A stretch of 64,000 nucleotides of DNA from Moritella sp. 24 (GCF_018219155.1 NZ_CP056123.1:1125505-1189504), one strand, 5' to 3'; shown: positions 36,510 to 46,416, numbered from the stretch's first letter. Notes: generated from the sequence alone by a model not told the origin. Numbers and translations: made by a program.

Positions 36510-39022
36510 GTTATTGGCATAAGCATTCACTGCGCCTGTTAAAGCATGAATTAAAGCGCGGTGAGCTGACCATTATCTTGCTGGCGATTGTCTTAGCTGT
36601 GTCGGCAGTATTTGCGTTATCAGGGTTTTCGAGTCGAGTGAAACAAGCACTAACCGCGGAGAGCAGTACCTTTATTGCCGCGGATAGGGTGCTGGATACC
36701 GGCAGCGTGATTGATCCTGCCGTGTTAGCCAAAGCAAGCAGTTTTAAGTTAGTACAAGCGCAACAAATACAAATGTCATCCATGGTCTTTACCGATGAAC
36801 AGATGGCGTTAGCGGCACTATCTGCGGTATCGCCTGAATATCCACTACGTGGTGAATTATTGGTGAGTCCGACACTTGATGTGTCACAAGCTGTTGCGGC
36901 TAACTCACCAAAATCCGGTGAAGCCTGGTTAGAAGCAAAGGGACTCAGACAGCTCGGCATTAAAGTGGGCAGCAGTATTGAAGTGGGTGTTATGCGCTTT
37001 AAAGTGACAGGCGTTATTACGCAAATCCCTGATGCTTCGTTTAGTGTGTTTAGCTCTGGGCCTGTCGTGTTTATTAATACTCTCGATGCGCAGAAAACAG
37101 AGTTAATCCAGCCGGGTAGTCGATTAAGTTATAAATACCTGTTCGCAGGAGATAGCGACAATATTGCCGCATTTGAGCAATGGTTTAAACCGCAAATAAG
37201 TGATAACCAACGTTGGTATGACATTAAATCACAAAACTCACCGCTTGCTAGAGCGCTAACCAAAGCAGACAAGTACCTGTCGTTGGCGAGTATGTTGGGG
37301 ATCGTGTTAGCGTCTGTTGCTGTTGCGGTGGCCAGTCGTCGTTATAGTCAACGTCATCAACCTGTTGTGGCTGTATTTAAAGCCATGGGTGCATCAAAGC
37401 GTTATGTCGCTAAACTGTATTGCTTACACTGGTCATTGCTCAGTGTATTAAGCATTAGTTTGGGGCTGATTGTGGGTTACCTGATATTGAACCTTGGTTT
37501 GTATGCCATGCGTGATTATCTTGATACATCGAACACTGGCAATATGGCTTATCCTTTCATTGTCGCTGTTGTCACTGGGATCATTTGTGCTTTTGCCTTT
37601 GCAATTACCCCATTAAAAGAGTTAGTACATACTTCGCCAATGACGCTGTTGCGTGGTCGTGATAATGGTAAAGATGCAAGCTTGTTATCACGTTTAGTCA
37701 GCCCATTACCTGCCTTGATTGCGATTTTTACACTATTGTATTTGTTCAGCCAAGACGCAGTGCTTAGTGCCTCACTACTTATCGGTGGTGTGCTGGTGGC
37801 AATGGTGTTGTTAGTTATTGGTCGCTTATTTATGTTAGCGGGGCGATCGGCGGGCAGTAAAGCGGGTAAGTCTTGGCATCTTGCCTTAGCGAACTTAAAG
37901 CGTCGCGCCAATGAAAATGCGGTGCAATTGATTAGCTTTACTATTGCGATCCAACTGCTGCTTATTATCGTGGTGATGAAAAATGGACTGATTGATGATT
38001 GGCAGCAACAGTTACCGGATAACAGTGCGAACCGTTTTTTAGTGAACGTGACGGCAAGTCAAGTTGAGCAGGTAAATCACTTTGTTGATACGCTCAATAT
38101 TGAATCAAGCGGATTGTTTCCTGTGGTGCGCGGTCGTTTAACCAAAATTAATAATGACCAAGTGACCAAACGTGTAAGTAAGGAAGAAACCAAGTCCGCG
38201 GATAATGGCCGACGTGGTGTAGGGCGTGAGTTAAACATGACGTGGCGCGATGCATTGCCATATGAAAATAGTCTGCTTGCTGGCGATTGGTGGCAACCAG
38301 ATGATACTAGGGCCTTGGTATCGATTGAGTCAACATTGGCAGAGAAGTTAGACGTTACTGTGGGTGACAACTTAACATTCCAGCTAGGCAGTGAGGAAGT
38401 CGAGGTTATTGTGAGCAGTGTGCGTAAGGTAAACTGGCAGACGCTACAGCCTAACTTTTACATGATCTTCAACCAGCATGTATTAGCTGATTTTCCTGCG
38501 ACTTATATTTCGTCTTTGTACGTACCAGATGATGCCACGGAAGCATTGCAGGACTTTCTAACGCAGTATCCCACCATCACGCTCATCGATGTTGATGCGA
38601 TTATTACTCAGCTTAGAAGTGTCATTGGCCAAGTATCTATCGCTATTGAGTTCATTCTAGTGCTGGTGGTACTTGCTGGTAGTTTGGTATTAGTCGCGCA
38701 AGTACAAGCCAGCATGGAAGAACGTGAGCGTGAATTAGCGATATTACGTACGCTTGGCGCGAGTGGACGCTTACTTCGTAATAGTGTGTTATTCGAATTT
38801 GTGGCTTTGGGTGCCCTTGCTGGATTAATGGCAAGCATCGCGATGGAGCTTGGTGTGTATATTTTACAAAGTCGGATCTTTGATATGCCGGGGGCGTTCC
38901 ATTTCCAATATTGGTTGTTAGGCATTGGTGCAGGTGCGAGCTTTGTAGGGCTAATTGGCTTGCTGAGTTGTTGGCGTTTGCTGAATATGTCGAGCGTTAC
39001 GTTAATACGACGCACCATGTAA
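36506..39022 (+). CDS. ybbP: FtsX-like ABC permease YbbP
   Basis: An 838-residue permease with ten spans in the MacB/LolC style. There is an N-terminal span and a large periplasmic domain, then four spans around 265-445. A second periplasmic domain (about 500-690) and a final FtsX core follow (LVLVVLAGSLVLVAQVQASMEERERELAILRTLGASG). Partner of YbbA, translationally coupled through a 4-bp overlap. Substrate not established. Confidence 0.92.
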   Translation: MSYWHKHSLRLLKHELKRGELTIILLAIVLAVSAVFALSGFSSRVKQALTAESSTFIAADRVLDTGSVIDPAVLAKASSFKLVQAQQIQMSSMVFTDEQMALAALSAVSPEYPLRGELLVSPTLDVSQAVAANSPKSGEAWLEAKGLRQLGIKVGSSIEVGVMRFKVTGVITQIPDASFSVFSSGPVVFINTLDAQKTELIQPGSRLSYKYLFAGDSDNIAAFEQWFKPQISDNQRWYDIKSQNSPLARALTKADKYLSLASMLGIVLASVAVAVASRRYSQRHQPVVAVFKAMGASKRYVAKLYCLHWSLLSVLSISLGLIVGYLILNLGLYAMRDYLDTSNTGNMAYPFIVAVVTGIICAFAFAITPLKELVHTSPMTLLRGRDNGKDASLLSRLVSPLPALIAIFTLLYLFSQDAVLSASLLIGGVLVAMVLLVIGRLFMLAGRSAGSKAGKSWHLALANLKRRANENAVQLISFTIAIQLLLIIVVMKNGLIDDWQQQLPDNSANRFLVNVTASQVEQVNHFVDTLNIESSGLFPVVRGRLTKINNDQVTKRVSKEETKSADNGRRGVGRELNMTWRDALPYENSLLAGDWWQPDDTRALVSIESTLAEKLDVTVGDNLTFQLGSEEVEVIVSSVRKVNWQTLQPNFYMIFNQHVLADFPATYISSLYVPDDATEALQDFLTQYPTITLIDVDAIITQLRSVIGQVSIAIEFILVLVVLAGSLVLVAQVQASMEERERELAILRTLGASGRLLRNSVLFEFVALGALAGLMASIAMELGVYILQSRIFDMPGAFHFQYWLLGIGAGASFVGLIGLLSCWRLLNMSSVTLIRRTM

Positions 39023-39084
39023 TTCATCTATGTTGCTTAAGGCGAGTTGCAGGGAAGGGAAGTAAGCTTTATTTGTGAAGTAAT

Positions 39085-39116
39085 AAAAGTGCCATGATAT
39101 TTATCGTGGCACTTTT
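39085..39116. terminator. Bidirectional intrinsic terminator
   Basis: AAAAGTGCCA pairs with TGGCACTTTT (GAT/ATC extends it), between ybbP and the convergent MHS transporter. Confidence 0.9.
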
Positions 39117-39125
39117 ATATCTGGA

Positions 39126-40331
39126 TTATCGTGCGTAACGTATTTTAGTGTTTATACGGGTATTTGGGCGTGAAAGTATCACTAATGCGGGAACCGCTGC
39201 TAATGCCACGTACAGACCTACAAACGTAAACCCTTCTGGAATGAGTAACCCCACGATGAGCGGTGTTGCTCCTCCAAATAATGACAACGCAATGTTATAA
39301 CCAAAACCAAGAGAAATAATATCCCCTTCTGATTCCTGCCATAGTACAGCCGCTAAGTTACCTAATAAAAAGCCTGAAATAAGGGTAAAGAAGATAATCG
39401 ATAGCGCCATGTAAATTGGGTTACCACTTGATAGCATCAGGAATAGGGGAATAGAACAGAAAACTAATGCAATGCTGGCTAACCGGAATGCTTGGGTGGC
39501 AGAGCTATATTTATCTGTTAACCACCCTGTTAACGCGAGTGTAAATAGTAATAACAATGAATTAATTAACGGCAGGTTTTCAATCGTGAGCTCTGCACCT
39601 ATCATTTTACTGGCGAAATTTTGGGTATAGAAAATGACAGCACCGATGATAGTGACCATGAAAATACGTAAGGTTAACGTCGAACGTTTCATTGGCATCT
39701 TAACTGTTTTAATCGAGGGCAACGATGGCAGTGATAAACGGAAGTACAGACTCATGAGGGTATTTAATACACCTACTAATAGCGGCAATCGCCAGCCATA
39801 ATCATTCATTTCTTCGACGGTTAGTATTTCTTTAAGGGCGTAAACCACAACGAGTGAGACGACTACGCCAACGATTGAGCTCGCAACAATCAGGCTACTG
39901 GTTTTTGATTTATCTACTTTGTCAGTCCCTTGGTGTAAATAAGAGATAAGTGTTGGATATTCACCGCCAAAACTGAATGCTTGCACGATTTGTAGTAATA
40001 AAAACACCACGACAATATATTGGCCAAGTGCTTCGACAGGCATAAAGGCCATGCTTAATGTTGCAAGGCCAATCATGAAATTAGTTAATATTAACGCTGC
40101 TCGTACACCATGGTTTTTAGCATAGTGACCAATAACCAAGCCTCCGAGTGGGCGAACTAAAAAGCGTAATGCGAATATACCCCACACAACATATTCTGCG
40201 TGCTCAATACCTTGGTGGGTAAATAAGACGGAGATGAAACCTGATATTGAAGCAAAAACTGCAATATCATAAAACTCTAAGGCATTCCCGGTGACAGCCC
40301 CTATCTTTTGTTTCCATGTGAGTCTGATCAT
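39126..40331 (-). CDS. MFS transporter of the metabolite:proton symporter (MHS) type
   Basis: 401 residues and 12 spans. The N-terminus GNALEFYDIAVFASISGFIS matches the MHS signature seen in ProP, KgtP and ShiA (GNxLEWYDF), with Phe in place of Trp. The sugar-porter-like loop ALRFLVRPLGGLVIGHYAKNHG and the helix QAFSFGGEYP also fit. MHS members import organic acids or osmolytes with protons. Third gene of a tight operon after a LuxR-like regulator and a VOC protein; 9 bp separate it from the VOC gene. Confidence 0.87.
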   Translation of the reverse strand: MIRLTWKQKIGAVTGNALEFYDIAVFASISGFISVLFTHQGIEHAEYVVWGIFALRFLVRPLGGLVIGHYAKNHGVRAALILTNFMIGLATLSMAFMPVEALGQYIVVVFLLLQIVQAFSFGGEYPTLISYLHQGTDKVDKSKTSSLIVASSIVGVVVSLVVVYALKEILTVEEMNDYGWRLPLLVGVLNTLMSLYFRLSLPSLPSIKTVKMPMKRSTLTLRIFMVTIIGAVIFYTQNFASKMIGAELTIENLPLINSLLLLFTLALTGWLTDKYSSATQAFRLASIALVFCSIPLFLMLSSGNPIYMALSIIFFTLISGFLLGNLAAVLWQESEGDIISLGFGYNIALSLFGGATPLIVGLLIPEGFTFVGLYVALAAVPALVILSRPNTRINTKIRYAR

Positions 40332-40340
40332 TTTATTCCC

Positions 40341-40733
40341 TTAACGTTTGTTCGTTTCAAGTACTTCAATTTGATTGCCGTCGGGGTCATAACAGAAAAA
40401 ATAATTAAACGAACCTAATCGCGCTTGTTTAATAGAGGTGACGGTTGTGGTTGGCGATAATAGGTCATGCATTGTTGTTAGATTACTGACTTCAATGGCT
40501 AAATGACGAATACCAATGGCTTTAAGGTAGATTAATGTTTCATGATCTTGTGGGGTGACATCGTCAGAAAAAACGAACAGTTCAATACGTGTATTCTGGT
40601 TGTGGAGTAATACAATCGAGCAAGCCTCGTCTTGATATTGCTGTTCAATAGCAAAACCAAACTGGCGATAAAATGCAAGGCTGGCTGTTAGCGAAGCGCA
40701 TGTTAGTGAGACATGATGTAGGCGTCCAGGCAT
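40341..40733 (-). CDS. VOC (glyoxalase/dioxygenase-fold) family protein
   Basis: A 130-residue single VOC domain with two beta-alpha-beta-beta-beta modules (RLHHVSLTCASLTASLAFYRQFGF and IRHLAIEVSNL). The metal positions resemble those of family enzymes: His in HHVSL, Glu in RIELFVF, His in RHLAIEV, and Glu in GNQIEVLE. A metal-dependent lyase, isomerase or dioxygenase is possible. Its start overlaps the upstream regulator gene by 31 bp in another frame, implying coupling. Confidence 0.87.
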   Translation of the reverse strand: MPGRLHHVSLTCASLTASLAFYRQFGFAIEQQYQDEACSIVLLHNQNTRIELFVFSDDVTPQDHETLIYLKAIGIRHLAIEVSNLTTMHDLLSPTTTVTSIKQARLGSFNYFFCYDPDGNQIEVLETNKR

Positions 40734-41500
40734 GCCAGTGTAACTCCCTGTGTTTTGAGTGCGTTAAATAAGAAAGAAAGCGGTAAGTTTTCACAGCTAA
40801 ATTTCTCTTTAATGACGTTAATCCGTTTACGTTCATTCGCTTCGCTACAATGATGAAATCGAGCGATTTCTTTAATGCTTTTAAGCTCAAGTAAGCAATG
40901 GATTGTCGCCATTTCCTTAGACGTTAAAATAACGTCGCCAAATCGTATCTTGTTGCAGCCTTCGATTTCAAGTGTTGGTAATTTATTGATATTAATATTC
41001 TTATTTTCGTAAAATGGTAAGGTTATATTTTTTTCGTTCAACCAAATCTTATTCGCAACTTTACTTACCTTCGGCTTTAGCTGTCCGAGTTCCATGATCA
41101 GCGCAGGAGATAAATACTTATTACTTGTAAATGAAAACAGCTCAAAGTGGTGACCATGTTGTGTGCAAATATCGACTTTATTCGTATTATGTTGAATGCT
41201 GCGAGCTATATGGCAGTGTTCATCGCTAAACATATCCCACAGATGAATACCGTGGTTAAGACGTTCGTCTAAGCGACGATATAGACCCGAATCCCAGTAT
41301 TGTAAATGCCAACCATATTGAGTCGATAGCGTTAGAATTGAGCGCTTTTTTGTATCTATCCTAGAAAAACTTATATTTTCGTTACTGTTTTGATACGAAA
41401 ACTGATCGGCAAAATTTTTACATAGTCTTTCGTGGTCTAAATTACGCACATCCAAGCTCGTATCTCTCAATTTAATCACTTTGCACTCGATCATACCCAC
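40703..41500 (-). CDS. LuxR-type HTH transcriptional regulator
   Basis: 265 residues. The C-terminal part (from about residue 190) reads as a GerE/LuxR-like helix-turn-helix (LTSKEMATIHCLLELKSIKEIARFHHCSEANERKRINVIKEKF). Residues 15-180 form a His- and Trp-rich domain (YGWHLQYWDSGLYRRLDERL, CHIARSIQHN, CTQHGHHFELFSF) that may sense a ligand. The LuxR assignment rests on the helix pattern and is moderate. First gene of the operon with VOC and MHS genes, which it may regulate. Confidence 0.72.
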   Translation of the reverse strand: MGMIECKVIKLRDTSLDVRNLDHERLCKNFADQFSYQNSNENISFSRIDTKKRSILTLSTQYGWHLQYWDSGLYRRLDERLNHGIHLWDMFSDEHCHIARSIQHNTNKVDICTQHGHHFELFSFTSNKYLSPALIMELGQLKPKVSKVANKIWLNEKNITLPFYENKNININKLPTLEIEGCNKIRFGDVILTSKEMATIHCLLELKSIKEIARFHHCSEANERKRINVIKEKFSCENLPLSFLFNALKTQGVTLACLDAYIMSH

Positions 41501-41706
41501 AAAATGGGATGAATAACACTAATAATTACTCAAAAAGGAATACGTTTGAGCTATTGTTATTTTAACAACGTATGTGACAGATCGTCTTAATTTGTCTCAT
41601 AACATATTATAATGAGAAAATATAGATGCAATAACTACCACTATTAAGGTAGTTGATAGTTGGTATGATATATGTCAATTAATGGATTTAACACAGTGTT
41701 AGAATC

Positions 41707-41746
41707 GATAAAGTACAGATAAAGTACAGATAAAGTACAGATAAAG
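41707..41746. repeat. 11-bp tandem repeat, 3.6 copies
   Basis: GATAAAGTACA is repeated three times perfectly and then as GATAAAGG, whose GGGAA continuation is the ribosome-binding site of the next small gene. Copy-number change would alter the leader. Confidence 0.85.
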
Positions 41747-41752
41747 GGAAAT

Positions 41753-41908
41753 ATGATGACTTTGTATTATTACGCAATATTTGCAGCTTTTATGTTGATT
41801 ATGCCATGTTTACTGTTTATTAACGCCATTGTTAGCTATTACGGTAGTTATAATAGCGGTGATAAACAAGATAGTGTCATTAAAGTTAAGCGCAGTAAGG
41901 TGTTCTAA
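41753..41908 (+). CDS. 51-residue membrane protein
   Basis: A short frame starting at either of two consecutive ATGs behind AAAGGGAA. It has one hydrophobic span (about residues 5-28, YYYAIFAAFMLIMPCLLFINAI), then a Tyr-rich turn and a basic tail (VIKVKRSKVF). This suggests N-out, C-in orientation. It occupies the otherwise empty 580-bp gap upstream of the second GGDEF/EAL gene. No family recognised. Confidence 0.6.
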   Translation: MMTLYYYAIFAAFMLIMPCLLFINAIVSYYGSYNSGDKQDSVIKVKRSKVF

Positions 41909-42032
41909 TTCGTCTTATTCACCCTACTTATGTGAACGAGTGGTTATTAAATGTTCAATTAGCATTCACATATGTAATTTCTATCGGTAGACTATAACCC
42001 TAAATGATTAATAGTTAATGATTTTAGCTATT

Positions 42033-42065
42033 AAGGCTTTAGTACTTTTAAGGCTTTAGTACTTT
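42033..42065. repeat. 17-bp direct tandem duplication
   Basis: AAGGCTTTAGTACTTT is repeated twice (first copy with one extra T) just before the ribosome-binding site of the following gene. Confidence 0.8.
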
Positions 42066-42083
42066 GTATTCAAGGGGACAGGT

Positions 42084-44471
42084 TTGCCAATAATTCGGCC
42101 TATGGTATCTAGATTTCTTATTATTTTAATGATGGCATTGATTCCAGTGTTATTACTGATGTCTTATAATATCTGGAATGAATTTGTAACAGATAAACAA
42201 AATATTCGAAATGAAGCTTTTCGATTTGCAGAAAAAGTCGTTTCACAACAACAAAATAAAATAGAGTATACGCAAAAAATATTGCTCAATTTAGCACAGG
42301 AAAGCGTTGTTCTTGACCCCGCTGATCCTGAATGTTCTCTCTTTCTTTCGCGTGTTCAACGCATGAATCCACTCTTTATTAATATCGGTGTGCCATTAGC
42401 AAATGGTGATCTGCTTTGTAATGCATTGCCATTACAGCAACCAGTCAATGTATATGACCGCCCCTACTTTCGCAATACCATTGAAAATGGCGTGTTTTCG
42501 ATTAGTACATTTCAATTTGATAGAGCAAGCCAGCTGGCCTCAATGAATTTTTCGGTCCCTATTTACGATAAAGGTAACCATATTATTGCAGCGGCAGTCG
42601 CAGTTGTATCGCTACAATGGTGGGGAAAGCAGTTAACGGATAGCTTTTTTCCCAAAGATGGTGCTGCTTTTATTATTGATAATAATGATCAAGTAGTCGC
42701 GTCTCAGAATAATGCTGCGACGGCGAAAGAATATTTAGATGTGATTATTGCGGGTTTATCACCGCAGCAAGAGGGGGTTTATGAAGTCACATCTGAAGAC
42801 AACATACGCCGTCTTATTGCCTATAAGCCGATGCTTCTCGCAAATAGCAGTAGTGATGTTTTCGTTATTATTGCATTACCATTAGAAAGTGCTTACGCCA
42901 ATGCCTACGCAGAGTTACAGAAAAATATATTCATGCTGCTATTTAGCCTCGCGACATTAAGTTTAATTTTGTTCTGGGGATTACGGATTAAAATTATTAC
43001 ACCGATTTATCAATTGCTAGATACTGCAAATAGTTTGATTGCAGAGCATGTCGCACATACTGATTCTGAAAGTAAACATAAGGCGTTAGATAATAAGTCT
43101 CAATATAATAGTGAACTATCCCTTCTATCCGACCATTTTAATTTGGTGATTGCAGAACAAAAGAAACAGCGACAAGAGCTAAACAACTTAGTCTACTGTG
43201 ATCAAATGACTCAACTGCCTAATCGACATGCATTGTTAAACAGCATCGAGAGTAAATTAGCGTATCCACATGATCAGTTTGCGCTGGTATTATTTGATAT
43301 TGATAATTTTGGCACGTTAAACGATCATTTTGGCCATGATATTGGTGACATGTTATTAATTGAACTTGCGAATCGACTCAGATTGTTATGCCAATACGAT
43401 GAAGAGACGGGGCGTTGGTGCGGTGATGAATTTGTTTATATTATGCCTTATCAGCAACGCGAGCGATTAGATAATCGTATTAATGAGATTTTAAAGTCTC
43501 TTTCTGCACCGATTCAGTTGGACGTTATTTCTCATGCTTGTCAGGTACGCTGTGGTGTTGTACTCAGCCATGAAGTGAGCATAAAAGAAGCGAGTAAATT
43601 GATGCATTTTGCTGACTTGGCTGTTGCTAAAGTGGGTGATAACAAGGCGCGTCAAATTAATTATTTCAAGCCAGAAATGGAAACGGCAGGTCATGAATTA
43701 TTCGAATTAGAGGCTGAATTACGCCACGCAATTTCTCGTGATGAATTACGTTTACATTACCAACCGATTATTAATTTAAATACGGGTAAGTATGAGCTAG
43801 CTGAGGCATTAGTACGTTGGCAGCATCCACTTCGAGGGTTAGTGCAACCTCTGCAATTTATCGAATTGGCCGAAAAAACGGGGCTGATTATTCATATTGG
43901 CCGTTGGGTTGTGTGTGAGGCAATTCGTCAGTTGGCACAGTGGCGTAAGACCGACAGTGTTGAGATAAAAGAAGTCGCGGTTAATTTATCTCCCATACAG
44001 CTACAAGATAATAGGTTGATTGAAATAATAACCAGTGCGTTAACAGCACATGACATTGCACCTGAATTATTAACGCTGGAAATTACAGAGTCAGTGTTAC
44101 TGGGGGGCGGTGAAGAGGCGTTAGAAAAAATAATCCAGTTTAGAGACGTCGGTATTAAAATTGCTTTAGATGATTTTGGTACGGGCTATTCAAGTTTGAG
44201 TTATTTATCTCGGATTCGCTTGGATAAAATTAAGATTGACCGTTCATTTATTAATGAGATTGGTAATACTCGGGACAATATTCTAATTGAAACGATTATG
44301 ACGATGTCTCACAGCATGAATCTTGCTGTCGTTGCTGAAGGTATTGAAACTTTGCCTCAATTATCTTTTTTGGAAAATATACACTGTGAATATGGGCAAG
44401 GTTATTATTTTAGTAAGCCACTTGAGGCGAGTGCAATAACTGATTTTTTGCACAGTCAGCGTAAAGTGTAA
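42084..44471 (+). CDS. Cache, degenerate GGDEF and EAL membrane protein (probable c-di-GMP phosphodiesterase)
   Basis: 795 residues. A span at 9-29 and another at 282-300 bracket a periplasmic Cache-like sensor (about 40-270; NVYDRPYFRNTIENG, MNFSVPIYDKGNHIIAAAVAVV). A HAMP-like linker follows. The GGDEF motif is CGDEF at 446-450, lacking the first Gly, so cyclase activity is doubtful. The EAL domain is intact (EAL at 574-576, NLSPIQL, EITESVL, DDFGTGYSSL, EGIET). The start is read as TTG behind AAGGGGACAGG; an ATG six codons later is the alternative. Confidence 0.9.
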   Translation: MPIIRPMVSRFLIILMMALIPVLLLMSYNIWNEFVTDKQNIRNEAFRFAEKVVSQQQNKIEYTQKILLNLAQESVVLDPADPECSLFLSRVQRMNPLFINIGVPLANGDLLCNALPLQQPVNVYDRPYFRNTIENGVFSISTFQFDRASQLASMNFSVPIYDKGNHIIAAAVAVVSLQWWGKQLTDSFFPKDGAAFIIDNNDQVVASQNNAATAKEYLDVIIAGLSPQQEGVYEVTSEDNIRRLIAYKPMLLANSSSDVFVIIALPLESAYANAYAELQKNIFMLLFSLATLSLILFWGLRIKIITPIYQLLDTANSLIAEHVAHTDSESKHKALDNKSQYNSELSLLSDHFNLVIAEQKKQRQELNNLVYCDQMTQLPNRHALLNSIESKLAYPHDQFALVLFDIDNFGTLNDHFGHDIGDMLLIELANRLRLLCQYDEETGRWCGDEFVYIMPYQQRERLDNRINEILKSLSAPIQLDVISHACQVRCGVVLSHEVSIKEASKLMHFADLAVAKVGDNKARQINYFKPEMETAGHELFELEAELRHAISRDELRLHYQPIINLNTGKYELAEALVRWQHPLRGLVQPLQFIELAEKTGLIIHIGRWVVCEAIRQLAQWRKTDSVEIKEVAVNLSPIQLQDNRLIEIITSALTAHDIAPELLTLEITESVLLGGGEEALEKIIQFRDVGIKIALDDFGTGYSSLSYLSRIRLDKIKIDRSFINEIGNTRDNILIETIMTMSHSMNLAVVAEGIETLPQLSFLENIHCEYGQGYYFSKPLEASAITDFLHSQRKV

Positions 44472-44711
44472 GGTGTAAGGTGGAATAAAAGCCTGCCGTT
44501 CAATTTATTACTTAGCCTAGATCGTGTTGCGGTTTGTTATTCGACATCTTAAAGCATGTTAGATGAACCAAATATGAACTGAACATTAATAATATTATCA
44601 CTGTGATCTTTATTAAATTCTAACCATGATTATAAATAAATTCGGATTTTATGTTTTATATTGTTGTCATAAACCGAGATATTCATATAGATATTTAATA
44701 AGGAAACAGTA

Positions 44712-45155
44712 ATGAATAGCAAAGTAGTTAAGTATGGACTTATATTAGCGGCGTTGGTGAATATTGGTGGAGTACTGACGTTCTCGAAACTCTTTAGCAA
44801 TACCGCGATTAATGATGCTGATCCTATCGTGATGTCTAACTTTGGGTTAGTCATGATTATGGTGTGGGGACTTGCATATTTTGGCGCGGCGATGATTAAA
44901 GGTAATATTCGTGTGCTTGTGTCAGCGTTTGCGATAGAAAAGCTGGTATACGTGTGTGCATGGGTGTATTGGTTAGCAACAAATAACTTATTTACCTTGT
45001 ACGAAACAGATTTATTCGCAGGTATCTTCTATACCATTTATGGTTTAAATGATTTGTTGTTTATGGTGTTCTTCATCAAAGTAGCAATGCATAAAAGCGA
45101 GTCTGGCGAAGTGAAAATGAAGGCGAATAGCGTAACAGCAGCCGAGGTTAATTAG
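44712..45155 (+). CDS. Four-span membrane protein of unknown function
   Basis: 147 residues with hydrophobic segments at about 8-25, 43-62, 67-88 and 98-124, and a short polar tail. AAGGAAAC precedes the ATG. The pattern (LVNIGGVLTFSKLFSN at the start, IVMSNFGLVMIMVWGLAYFG, IEKLVYVCAWVYW, IFYTIYGLNDLLFMVFFIK) looks like a conserved small integral membrane family, but I cannot name it. Ended by a terminator; monocistronic. Confidence 0.8.
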   Translation: MNSKVVKYGLILAALVNIGGVLTFSKLFSNTAINDADPIVMSNFGLVMIMVWGLAYFGAAMIKGNIRVLVSAFAIEKLVYVCAWVYWLATNNLFTLYETDLFAGIFYTIYGLNDLLFMVFFIKVAMHKSESGEVKMKANSVTAAEVN

Positions 45156-45161
45156 CATTAA

Positions 45162-45194
45162 AAAGGCACTGTCCGTGATAACAGCAGTGCCTTT
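45162..45194. terminator. Intrinsic terminator
   Basis: AAAGGCACTG pairs with CAGTGCCTTT, between the membrane protein gene and the convergent ribB. Confidence 0.85.
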
Positions 45195-45243
45195 ACGCAT
45201 TCATCAGTTTATGAATGAGTGCTTAGTTTACTTGATCTAATGA

Positions 45244-45897
45244 TTAACTTACTTGTTCTAACAGTGAGTTACGGTAAGTCACAATATCTTCAATGGTTAA
45301 TACTGGTAAGTCATGTTTCTCACCAAAGGTAATGATCTCTGGTAAACGTGCCATTGTGCCGTCTGGGTTCGTTACTTCACATAATACGCCAGCGGGTTTA
45401 AGTCCTGCTAGTTTCATTAAGTCGATAGTCCCTTCTGTATGACCACGTCGTGTTAATACACCACCGGGTTGTGCGCGTAATGGGTAAACATGACCGGGAC
45501 GTGCGAGATCGCTTGGCATTGCGTTGTCAGCAATTGCGGCTTTGATTGTTGTTACGCGATCGGCAGCAGATACACCCGTTGTCACCCCAACAGCCGCTTC
45601 AATACTCACCGTAAAGGCTGTACCGTATTGGCTTGAGTTATTCTCAACCATAGGTGCAAGTTCTAAATGTTTAACACGTTCGTCAGGTAGGCAAACACAA
45701 ACAATACCACTGCCTTCTCGGATCAGTAATGCCATTTGTTCATTCGTAAGCGATTCGGCCGCGTAGACCATATCACCTTCATTTTCGCGATCTTCATCAT
45801 CAACAACTAATACCCCTTTGCCTAAACGTAGTGCAGTAAGTGCAGTTTCAACACGTGTGATCGCGTCGCCAAAAGGAGAAAGTAAAGACTGATTCAT
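45244..45897 (-). CDS. ribB: 3,4-dihydroxy-2-butanone 4-phosphate synthase
   Basis: Makes the four-carbon precursor of riboflavin from ribulose 5-phosphate. 217 residues, single RibB domain without a RibA fusion. Motifs are [18 protein letters not shown] (metal site), [49 protein letters not shown] and [15 protein letters not shown]. It lies 110 bp downstream of an FMN riboswitch on the same strand, so FMN controls it. Confidence 0.97.
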   Translation of the reverse strand: MNQSLLSPFGDAITRVETALTALRLGKGVLVVDDEDRENEGDMVYAAESLTNEQMALLIREGSGIVCVCLPDERVKHLELAPMVENNSSQYGTAFTVSIEAAVGVTTGVSAADRVTTIKAAIADNAMPSDLARPGHVYPLRAQPGGVLTRRGHTEGTIDLMKLAGLKPAGVLCEVTNPDGTMARLPEIITFGEKHDLPVLTIEDIVTYRNSLLEQVS

Positions 45898-46009
45898 GGT
45901 TTAAATCCTTAATATACAGCTATATAAAATATTGGGTTCCAGAATCAGGGCGTGCAGAAATAGAGGTGCGTGATTAACCGTCTAGCGAGGTAGACGTTAA
46001 CGCATCTTA

Positions 46010-46230
46010 TATTCTCTCTCATCCGGACTTAGATATACCATTATTCGTATATGCATTACCGTCGGCTCTGGACTAGGCTATATGGCATAGCGTTCACCAG
46101 ATCTGCTGACCCTCAGTGATTACTTTATTAAAGTATGCAACTGAGGCGCTCGCGGGCTGAAATAGGTGACGAATAAATCGACCACCTGATTATTACCGCC
46201 GGTGGGGAATTACACCCCGCCCTGAGAATT
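46010..46230 (-). promoter_or_regulatory. FMN riboswitch (RFN element) of ribB
   Basis: On the minus strand the element opens with CAGGGCGGGGTGTAATTC, continues CCCACCGGCGGTAAT and, after a long variable arm, closes with AGTCCGGATGAGAGAGAA. All are conserved RFN blocks. A downstream hairpin CGTCTA / TAGACG (45979-45996) without a U-tract may be part of the expression platform, suggesting translational rather than terminator control. Confidence 0.93.
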
Positions 46231-46416
46231 TAATCGTACAGCTAATCACTTGATTACTGTCGATAAGGTTATGTTGCCTTGATTTTATACAAATGACAAG
46301 AGTTTAAAAATAGCTTGCTGTTTGGTATTGGCATGACGGTCATTGCGCTAGGCACTATCGTTAATTTATAACTGATTTACCGTTAGAGGTATTCGTAATA
46401 ACATGAGGAATAAATA

